A stretch of DNA of 64,000 bases from Sepiola atlantica (Eukaryota; Mollusca; Cephalopoda; Sepiida; Sepiolidae): contig OY744522.1 of NCBI GenBank assembly GCA_963556195.1, forward strand, positions 32,275,324-32,339,323, written 5' to 3'. Made by a program: the position numbers and the translations under genes. Below, piece by piece: positions 55,841 through 64,000 of the stretch (position 1 is its first letter; the number at the start of each line of letters is the position of its first letter). The notes below the pieces were generated by a model. That model searched no databases, had not been told where the DNA came from, and saw nothing but the letters and a program-made list of their open reading frames with translations.

Positions 55841-55930
55841 TCTCTCTTTCTCTCTTTCTCTATCCCTCTGTCTCTCTCTCATTCTCTCTCACTTCCTCCC
55901 TTCTCTTTCTCTCTCTCTCTCTCTCTCTCC
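55841..55930. repeat. (CT)n-rich microsatellite
   Basis: Interrupted CT array. Confidence 0.9.
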
Positions 55931-56914
55931 GGTAAAGAGATTGAAAATAAAGAGACTGGTTTGAATTCTGACAGAGACGCACGCGTCTTGTCGCGCGCTC
56001 TGAGATGTTTCCTTTAAAAATATAATAAATTATATTTTTATATCTATTATTACATAATGTTTGATTTGCAGCACGATGGTCCCGACCAAAGAGCCCACTA
56101 GCCAGTCCCAGAAGCAGACGACAGTGACTATCGTCAGACGATGATTGCTCACTGACCATAACAAGATGAGACATTGCACATACGTGCACATGTTGTCACA
56201 CATCGTCCCGTCATCACATAAAGTCCGGCAAAGATCGCCCAGCCGTCCAAAGTAAACAATGTTGCCACATTGGTGCCAAAGCAAGTAACTTTGCCACATC
56301 ACAAGTCCACAGACATACGGACAAAAAACAACACTTTATTCGTCGAGATACTTTGAACATTTCTTAACTCTTTTCCGAACTATTAACCTTTAGTTGCTCA
56401 ACAAGACATTAATAAAGTTGATACATTATGTATGGATTGACTTTTAACTTTTAACTTTTAACATTCGACAGTTTACAAGTTTCAGAATTATTTTCAAATA
56501 AGTGAGTGTCACGATAATTAAAGCCTGCCATTCATTTATTTTTGCATCTCTTATCAATGGATAAACAAATGTCTTACACGAGCCTACTAACGTGACTTTA
56601 TTAATTTTGAAGCTTTCAAACTGCCGAATAGAAAGTAATGTTTGGCTTGAACCAAAGTTTTATCAGTGAAATATAATCGTTATCTTAAAAAAAAATTAAA
56701 ATAATTTTTTGTAAGTTCATCGAAAGTTGAATCAATTCGAAAATATTTTAAAAACTTTTTTTCTTTCCATCTCTATAAAAAACTAAAACTATAAGTAAAT
56801 GTTTGTCTGTAAATGAATGTTTTATATGACGAGAGGAAGAGCGAATGATGTAAATGAAAGGCGAATGATAAGATAGGTGGTGAGAGAAATGGAATGATGT
56901 AAATAGTTAAAAGA
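55931..56914. other. Non-coding stretch
   Basis: Nothing recognised. A 109-aa minus-strand ORF (56189-55860) partly translates the CT array and is probably spurious. Confidence 0.4.
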
Positions 56915-56950
56915 GAAAAGGAGAGAGAGGAAGTAGAGAGAGAGAGAGGG

Positions 56951-56993
<43 letters not shown>
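56915..56993. repeat. (GA)n microsatellite
   Basis: Interrupted GA array. Confidence 0.9.
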
Positions 56994-56997
<4 letters not shown>

Positions 56998-57784
56998 GAG
57001 GGAGAGAACACAAGAGAGAGGAAACAGAGAGTGGAGAGAAAGGGACTATTAGACATCACAATGTATTCTGAAATCCTTTGATTCTGGTACAGTTGTTTAA
57101 ACCATTGTTACTACTGCACCAGGTTAATCTTTTAGTTGACCCAATGGGTCACGGTTTCGTCTATTTTATTACTGAAGTCATTATTCGCGTAATAATGTTG
57201 CTCATTGTTTTTCTTTATAAACGAATAAAAACGAGTTAAAAATGAAGAGATTTCATTTACACTTGAAGTTTTATGCACAAAACATCAAAAAATCAAATTC
57301 ACGAAACATCGAATTGTCAACGAGTGAACGTTTTGTGCAGCCGTAGTCTAATACAGAGGCAGGCAATCTAGCGATACTCAGAATAGTAGTGTTGGGTCTG
57401 TCTTTTCCTGTGTGTGGATAGATAGATCACGTGATGACGAGGCGATCTCCCATTGGTTGATTCATGGTTAAGACAATACAAGAGACCATTTTCTTCCTTG
57501 TCGTCCTTGCTCACCATTCTAGACCAGATCTGTGATATGTCTTTGAGATAGGATCTCTGAGCATATATTCCCTACAAGAAAGGGCAAGTTCACCTTTCAT
57601 TATTCTCCACGTATCGGAAGTGACATCTGTTTCATTTTTCGGTCCATTGTTATTTATTGTCAACAAATCCTATTATATTTATAAGTGAGTTTTTTAGTTC
57701 TCTTTTTTTAATCATTGTGTGTTAAAACGAATAGAAACCGATAGTCTTAAAATAGCGCATAATAAGAAACACTTATACCCCCCC
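56994..57784. other. Non-coding stretch
   Basis: Mostly unique sequence; no gene or RNA recognised. Confidence 0.4.
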
Positions 57785-57824
57785 CCCCAATTAAGTGTTT
57801 GTTATCAAAATATATGAGATTCGC

Positions 57825-58000
57825 TAATTTCATAGAATCGCTCCCGTTTCCAATTGGGTGTTTTCTTGTGTTTTTTTTTTCGAGTGTCCGAGAACGATTT
57901 CTAACCCTGACCCTCTCGCTTACTAAATAAAAACAAAACACCCGGTTAAAGACGGGAGTGACTCTAAGAGTTTATGACTATTGAGAAACTCACCATAACA
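57825..58000. repeat. Small foldback
   Basis: TTTCATAGAATCGCTCCCGT...CAATTGGGTGTTTT (57828-57865) and AAAACACCCGGTTAAAGACG GGAGTGACTCTAAG (57935-57970) are imperfect inverted repeats of ~40 bp around a ~70-base spacer. Confidence 0.6.
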
Positions 58001-58856
58001 ACTGTCCTATTTAAAAGATAAGGCTCTTTTTATTTTAATGCTCAACTGAAAAATTCCACATCGGAAGTTTCCAGCAGATAATAATTTTAAAGTAAATTAA
58101 AAGTAAATTAAAAATCAACAATTTTACTTTAAAAAAAGTTGTCATTATTACTGGAATGGTTTTACTAGTTTAAATATTAAGTTATCTCCCTTTAATATTC
58201 CACTTTTTTGTCGATGAAATGAATCATTAGAATGAGTAATACTTCGATTCTAATGACTTAGGGTTAGAGTTATGGTTAGAATGAGTTATACTTCGATTCT
58301 AATAATTTAATGTTACATTATTGAAATGCCAGATTATTGGAAATCAGTTTTTTCAACTGCCAAATTAAAAAAGCGTATATTCGCAACATCAGGAAGTTTC
58401 ATCGGATTTTCTGCTTGCCTGGCAGGCCGAGAGCAGGCTCAAGGCGTTTCTTTACATAATGGCGATGGAGAGGCGCTCGTAGAGTCAAGTTAATTTACGA
58501 TGGCCCCCAATGTGGCACGTCATTAATAGACCCAGACGGTTGAGGAAGTCCTGCAAGAAATTATTTAAATTAATAATGATTTAAATCATTCGAATAACTA
58601 ATAATTCGGCGTAATTCGTTGAAACCATTTTAATTCGCTATTATGAAACAGAACCATATAAAATTCTGAATATTATTACAATATTATATTCAGTGTGAGT
58701 TTAATGAGAATACAGGTAGAGGGCCGAATAACCCGAAGGGCTACTCACCGATTGTTTGATAATTTCGGAATTAAGGGTCGATAGTCTGACAACTTTGGGG
58801 GTACGTGTCGAAAGTCTGATTTCAAGAGTAAGGACTATTGGACTGATAATCTAAGG
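58001..58856. other. Non-coding stretch with short tandem units
   Basis: AATGAGTAATACTTCGATTCTAA-like units occur twice (58232, 58278) around TTAGGGTTAGAGTTATGG. 58735-58856 contains several GTCTGA/GACTGATAA motifs. No gene recognised. Confidence 0.4.
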
Positions 58857-58929
58857 CAGGGGTCAACAAATTACGGCCCGTGAACCAACTCCGGCTCGCG
58901 ACATATTTTTGTCCGTCCGTGAGTAAAAA

Positions 58930-59989
58930 AAAAAAACAACATTATCCTCATTGTACCGCACAAAAACAAAACTAAACAACCACAAAACAAGACAAAAGAA
59001 ACGAAAAACAAGTAGAAATTATAAATGTATTTTTAGTATTATCAATAAAAGATTTTTTTTTCAAATATTATCTACAGATAATTCTTTTGTTTTGTTGACT
59101 AAAATTAACACATACTTTATTGCATTTTGGATCTCATAAATAAAGGAGCTGGGGGTTTAACAATCTTAATATTATCTAAAAAAACACAACAAAAACAAAA
59201 GATCTATTTAATTCGTAGACCATTATTTATCATGTTTCTCCGGACATCTTTTTATTCCAACCAATTTCAAGTTTTGATGACATATTTAAAAAAAAAATTA
59301 AAAGAACTCATATGGGAATATAGAATACAAATATCTGGCGACAATTAACTTAACTGTAAGTATTATTTTTAAATGTATAACTTACATTACTTATCTTTAA
59401 TCTAAATCTATTGTAATTGGAAAAGTTAACACTTCCTTTCAATTATCTCCCTTGATAATTCATGAACATCATATTGTAAGAAAGGTTTTGGTAATTTATA
59501 ATTTGGTTTTTATTAAATCACTTTAATTAATTACTGTTAATATAGACAAAACTATTGCACATATATAAGTAAAATAATACAATAAAATTATAAATGAATA
59601 ACACAAAAAATAATTTATCATAAATTGTTTAAAAATACTTATGCAAATTAGGCATACAAATAGCCGTTTTTGGATCTTTGTTTTCTACTATATATACAGT
59701 ATTTCAAAAGACTATGTTGTATTATTGATTTAAATAACAGTGTGATAAATGCAAAAAAAATATCTGCATTTATTAATTTACAATAAGATGAATATACAAA
59801 TTAGATAGTTCATAAGACCGACCTAAAATGTCCCCGTACATACACAGTAGAAGTAAATTCGTATGCAACGCTATAGTACGGCCTTTTTTGACCAGCTTGA
59901 TCTGCTGTTCGTATTGATTTCCCCGATTCTTTCTAGAATCAAGTCTTTACAGGAGAGACCACGTGAAATTTGTATTTATCTACCTCTCA
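58930..59989. other. AT-rich stretch without recognisable gene
   Basis: Lysine/asparagine-rich ORFs (58951-59348) reflect A-richness. No domain seen. Confidence 0.4.
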
Positions 59990-60222
59990 CAGCGGTAAGA
60001 TGTGACACAAGGTCGGGAAAGTGGGATTGAAAAGCCAGCGCCCTAGAGGAAGAAGAGCACTCTGGCCTACAAAAAATGCCTGGGCAGCCTCGTCGGCATG
60101 CGATTAGCAATAAACTAACCTCTTCTCAAAGGGTGAGAAGGCAAAGCCTGGGAGGGTGCACAGAACTGCACAGGACAATATCGCGACCGGCGGAATCAAG
60201 GCCCGAAGGCCAAGACGGTACC
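59990..60222. mobile_element. Dispersed repeat Y, copy 2
   Basis: Begins near GCGGTAAGATGTGACACAAG and ends at AAGACGGTACC, in the same order as 54384-54620. Flanked on its right by the minus-strand hypothetical ORF. Confidence 0.5.
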
Positions 60223-60413
60223 AGTCTACGGAGTGTATCATCCATCAATGCAGATACTACACTTTCATCTTGGTCAGCCCCTCCCCCCCCGGCTGAATTG
60301 TGAAGGTTGTCAAAATCTGTAAGTGAAAGTGATGCTATGGAATCGATTTGATTCGAACTCGGCACACCCAGGTCGTTATCCATTTCAACTGAGCAAATTA
60401 GTTCCGAATTCAT
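60126..60413 (-). CDS. Hypothetical acidic ORF
   Basis: 95 residues on the minus strand. The first ~64 residues are outside repeat Y and read as ordinary protein: MNSELICSVEMDNDLGVPSS, SLSLTDFDNLHNSAGGGGAD, then QDESVVSALMDDTLRRLVP. It is acidic, Ser/Asp-rich and has no transmembrane segment. The rest runs into repeat Y, so the end is probably not original. It could be a first exon of a host gene or part of an unknown transposon ORF; I do not recognise it. Confidence 0.25.
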   Translation of the reverse strand: MNSELICSVEMDNDLGVPSSNQIDSIASLSLTDFDNLHNSAGGGGADQDESVVSALMDDTLRRLVPSWPSGLDSAGRDIVLCSSVHPPRLCLLTL

Positions 60414-61299
60414 TCTTTAAATGGTTTACATTAGAGTTATTAAGCAATTTGGTTAAAAAATATAAATTTCTTCATTAGAATAAAAATCTAATTGTTGAGG
60501 AAATTTAGTTTTTGAAATATATCTCCACAATAACATTTCCAGTGCGTCGTTTTAGTTTGTTAATTAATTAATAATTATATTTATACGTGAAGCTAGTTCA
60601 TACCCGCTCCTGGAGCGGTTCTGTTACAGTATCTAGGTGTGTCAGTGTCCACCTTTAGCTATCTTCTATCGTTTAATGGCTAATAAATATTTGTGACATT
60701 TCGTGGAAAAATTACGCTACTTAGGTTTTGCATGAGAGAGGCAGTAGCTACGATGAACGTATTATTTTTATTGACAAAAATATGAATTATGTTTTTAAGC
60801 AAACATAATTCACTTTGAACTAATGCTGACTACCTTTTATGTGGATTATCAAAAGAAAAATAAGGAAACAGGGTCGCTTAGTTTAAAAAATATTTATGTG
60901 TTGTTTTTTGATGTTATGTTTATCACTTTGAATTTATAAAACACGTATCCAATTAATAACAATCCTTTAGACTTACGTGAGATTTGAACACAGGTAAAAT
61001 CTACTGCCTTAATAATGTGTACTCTGCCTATCCTCTTCTTGTTAATCTGTTGCATTACCCGTTCTTTCAGGGTACCCAGTAGGATCCAACAAGAATGACA
61101 AAGAACAGAACGTATATGAAAAAACTTTGGTTTTCTTTATTTGCCATTACCGGATAGTTTACACCGGCTACGCACACATATTAAACAATCTTTTGACATA
61201 TTTTTGTCTCATGAAAGTCTTTTTCTTGCTGAGGTCACAGACTTGGTTTCCACTCGAAAACAATTCGCTCTGCATTGTCTATCCGAGCGTGAACTGAAG
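60414..61299. other. Non-coding stretch
   Basis: AT-rich; no gene recognised. The part from 61150 may belong to the downstream portion of the UCH-like retrocopy. Confidence 0.4.
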
Positions 61300-61510
61300 C
61301 AATTGTTCTACAAGCACTTTGGTGAAGTACAAGTCAGGGGATTCCTTCACGGTATCAACTTGCTTATCAGCCGCATTTTTAGTCAGCGGACACAAAAATC
61401 TAACAGCAAGACGGGCTTGGGTACCATAGCCAATAAAGCTTCATCGGTGCCATAAATATCGGTAAACTCGCATTCTTCCGGTACATCGATACCCCGATCA
61501 CCAAGCGTTT
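61300..61510 (-). pseudogene. UCH (UCHL3-like deubiquitinase) retrocopy fragment
   Basis: Ubiquitin C-terminal hydrolases remove small adducts from ubiquitin. The minus strand gives LGDRGIDVPEECEF then TDIYGTDEALLAMVPKPVLL (about 61506-61400), very like the N-terminal part of UCHL3-type proteins (pattern: FxDVYGxDxELLxMVPxPVxxxLLLFP). After a frameshift comes LTKNAADKQVDTVKESPDLY FTK (about 61393-61325), in the place of the ...Y(F)xKQTIxNACGT segment. The catalytic Cys motif is not readable. Absence of an intron between these parts suggests a processed pseudogene. Confidence 0.4.
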
Positions 61511-61929
61511 CGGCTCTTCGCGTTTTTGAAACCGCCGTTTTTCAAGTCCCCTTTGCACTGCGGAAACTCCTCCTTTTTAACAGTTATCAAGTCGCCTTTT
61601 TTTTCTTTCTCGACGTCCCACCCACAATGGACTCGTCCACGATTCATTTTTGCCACTCTTCATTATCTTACAAATCAATCACTTGTTTCCATTTGCGTAC
61701 GAACAGATACACTCCCCAAAACACCATAACTTTTTAACAGTGTGTAAATAGATTCTTTATTCAAATTCTCTTTTCAATTTCTAGCTGACATTTTGGGAAG
61801 TGGAGTTATTATTTACGTCGGTTTTCTTAAGACCTGTTTCCTTATCAACGTTGATAGTTCTATTTCTCCTACATTTCAGCCGATGTGCTCTCCGGCCTTC
61901 TTCAGTTATATTGTTCAATTACGGTGATA

Positions 61930-61960
<31 letters not shown>

Positions 61961-62344
61961 TTTTTAATTCTCCCAGTTTATTCTTAATCTGATATACATT
62001 ACAGTTATTTTAATATAATCAGGTAATTTATTATTGAAATATATTATTCTATCAAATAATCTAATTGTGTGGTTGATTTGGTTTTTGAAATCTTTGTTGC
62101 CGAACAAATGTATTCATTATATTTTGAATTTCACCAACAATTTGCGTAGAATTTTAGCCGTTTTAATCTCCATATTGATAAATCTAATCTTTTAAATAAT
62201 CTCTAGAAAATCGTTACATCAATAAAATTATGTTACCACTTCTTGTGTGTCTGTGCATGTGTGATTCCCGTCTCTACGTGACTTACACGTTATATCTTTT
62301 TGATTTACTATTAATGGAGTTTTTATTCAAATCAAACATCTAAT
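61511..62344. other. Non-coding stretch with (TTA)n
   Basis: Contains a (TTA)n run at 61930-61962. No gene seen. Confidence 0.4.
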
Positions 62345-62940
62345 AACGTAGACTATTGAAAAAACTCCTCTTTAAAAAAATTGATTGAAAAAACTCCTAT
62401 TTAAAAAAATTGATTGAAAAATTCCTATTTAAAAAAATTGATTGAAAAAACTCTTATTTAAAAAAATTGATTGAAAAACTCCTATTTAAAAAAAATTGAT
62501 TGAAAAAACTCTTATTTAAAAAAATTGATTGCAAAAACTCCTATTTAAAAAAAATTGATTGAAAAAACTCTTATTTAAAAAAATTGATTGAAAAACTCCT
62601 ATTTAAAAAAAATTGATTGAAAAAACTCTTATTTAAAAAAATTGATTGCAAAAACTCCTATTTAAAAAAAATTGATTGAAAAAACTCCTATTTAAAAAAA
62701 ATTGATTGAAAAAATTCTTATTTAAAAAAATTGATTGAAAAACTCCTATTTAAAAAAAATTGATTGAAAAAACTCTTATTTAAAAAAATTGATTGCAAAA
62801 ACTCCTATTTAAAAAAATTGATTGAAAAAACTCTTATTTAAAAAAATTGATTGAAAAACTCCTATTTAAAAAAAATTGATTGAAAAAACTCTTATTTAAA
62901 AAATTGATTGTAAAAACTCCTATTTTAAAAAATTGATTTA
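62345..62940. repeat. 29-bp minisatellite, about 20 copies
   Basis: The unit is near AAAAAACTCCTATTTAAAAA AAATTGATTG, with frequent CTCC/CTCT and A-run length variants; some alternation of CTCC and CTTA units is visible. Confidence 0.95.
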
Positions 62941-63048
62941 ATTATGAACTTAAATGCATCACATTGCATTTACTTTTTTTCGTAAACCAGACAGCCATTT
63001 TAATCTTTTCTTAATAGTTGATCAAAAAAAGAAAGAATGAATTATTTG

Positions 63049-63075
63049 GTGACCTTTCAAATTTTGAAAGGTCAC
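63049..63075. repeat. Perfect 13-bp palindrome with one central base
   Basis: GTGACCTTTCAAA and TTTGAAAGGTCAC around a single T. Confidence 0.8.
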
Positions 63076-64000
63076 TGGGTTTAAAACGTTTAGCAAATTC
63101 TCATGTATGTAAAGATTGAAAGTTTTGAAAGCTTTTTACATCAAATAATTTTCCAAATAGAGATTAAAGCAACACTACCTTAACAACATTAGTTATAGTT
63201 TTAAAACAATTTGATTACATGAATAATTTAATGGCCAAACGATAGCATAATAATTAGATTTAACTTTCAAAATTCTATTTTTATAATAAAAAATAATTGT
63301 GTAAAAAAACAAATAAACAAACAAACAAATGGCACAATGAAATCAAAATAGGCGAAACAAAACTGTAAGTAAAAAGGACTCCCGGGTAACGCCGAATATG
63401 TATAGCTAGTTTTTAATAATAAAAATATATATGAAAATTTCAATCTTGACTTTTGGCCGCAAAGCTTAAAAATCATCTTTTAGCTGGACATTTAAATTAA
63501 CCTTTGGTGACCCCTGATTTAATGTGTACAGGTCTGAAAACAGAAGGGTATGGGTCTGATAACCCAGGAGGTTCGATTGATATTATAAAATCGAAGATTA
63601 CAGATCAATATGGTCTGTTAAATAAATCAATATGGTCTGTTAAAATGAAAGTTCAATATCAAACAATAGGGACAATGTTGAGAACCCCCGTTTGTCGTCC
63701 TATTGTTACGGTTTTTGGTTTAAGTTAACTTCATCTTGCGTCACAATCAATCTTCTGCATAGATTTTATTTGAACAGCAAGTATAACACACAATCACATC
63801 ATTACAGTTAAAAAAAAAAAGAAACAAAAACATCTGGTGTGATCAACAAGATATCTGACCGGGTTTAGGCATTGTGAATTGGAGGCGAGCAAATCCCTAA
63901 TAAATACAGAATGTATCTAACAGGTGTTTGTGGTGATTGCTTTTTTGTTGAAACCCGGGGCGACTGAAAAACCGACCCACCCACTTAAAATTTGTTTTAG
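63076..64000. other. Non-coding stretch to window end
   Basis: No gene recognised. ATCAATATGGTCTGTTAAAT is tandemly duplicated at 63606 and 63627. GGTCTGATAACC (63553) resembles the GACTGATAA motif left of 58857. Confidence 0.4.

Larger units (their letters stand above)
58857..63516. mobile_element. Possible hAT-type element defined by a TIR pair
   Basis: CAGGGGTCAACAAATTACGG (58857) resembles the CAGGGGTC start of many hAT elements. Its inverse TTTGGTGACCCCTG ends at 63516. The 8 bases outside are ATCTAAGG and ATTTAATG, matching at 6 of 8 positions, as expected for a decayed 8-bp target duplication. I find no hAT transposase inside, and 4.66 kb containing other repeats is large, so the two ends may be unrelated. 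Confidence 0.3.

Noticed and set aside
61141..61455. Plus-strand 104-aa ORF
   Set aside because: Unrecognisable, and the minus strand gives a UCH-like protein across the same bases.
62345..62940. CRISPR-like array of repeats
   Set aside because: Units are contiguous 29-bp tandem repeats with no unique spacers, and the context is eukaryotic.

Overview
This window looks like intergenic or intronic DNA from a mollusc, most likely a cephalopod (octopus-like). The evidence is the density and kind of repeats: long (AT)n, (TTA)n, (CA)n and (GA)n arrays, R2-type LINEs ending in (TAA)n or (ATG)n tails, Penelope-like elements beside (AT)n arrays, a 5S-rRNA-derived SINE, BEL/Pao and Tc1/mariner remnants, vertebrate-type TTAGGG interstitial repeats, and the frequent motif GGGAGATAACT. 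The species call is inference. I see no intact host gene; nearly every protein-like stretch is a broken mobile-element gene or retrocopy.

Layout. 0-3 kb: a degenerate R2-like LINE (copy A, +), preceded by the tail of another copy. 4-9 kb: microsatellites, a fused Penelope/LINE remnant (-), two AT-flanked inverted-repeat elements, and a short element starting AACTAGCGG. 10-12 kb: a Penelope-like element (+) with YRDDG reverse transcriptase and GIY-YIG endonuclease, bounded by ~185-bp inverted repeats that carry hammerhead-like cores. 12.2-15.3 kb: the least repetitive stretch, with weak small-ORF candidates and an inverted pair of CCAAT boxes. 15.4-18.4 kb: a minisatellite, a DD41D mariner, a TIR element and a LINE tail. 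18.4-21.2 kb: LINE copy B (-). 21.5-25.3 kb: a 5S SINE, LINE 3' ends, a 630-bp palindrome, an AT-flanked foldback, and Penelope and Gypsy fragments.

25.6-29 kb holds the most notable object: a decayed BEL/Pao gag-protease region that runs in the same reading frame into a CCDC88 (Girdin/Daple)-like coiled-coil cDNA, possibly followed by an LTR. 29.9-30.5 kb: a TTAGGG array inside an inverted repeat. 31.6-36.9 kb: a large (TTA)n array and three minus-strand RLE-type LINEs, including the best-preserved one in the window (35.8-33.2 kb). 37.9-39.3 kb: about 73 copies of a 19-bp minisatellite that is open in all three + frames. 39.6-40.4 kb: a Jockey/CR1-type LINE. 42.1-42.5 kb: a CCCTAA-like array in nested inverted repeats. 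44.3-45.1 kb: a second mariner remnant. 45.7-51 kb: tandem duplications, AT arrays and a tandem pair of C-rich repeat elements. 51-57 kb: microsatellites, a hammerhead-like motif, the second 5S SINE and a dispersed repeat. 57.8-64 kb: a small foldback, a possible hAT-type TIR pair enclosing a UCH-like retrocopy and a 29-bp minisatellite.

No set of genes works together here. The recurring themes are foldback DNA, ribozyme-like cores at Penelope ends, and chimeric joins between retroelements and between a retroelement and host cDNA. All family assignments come from reading translations by eye.
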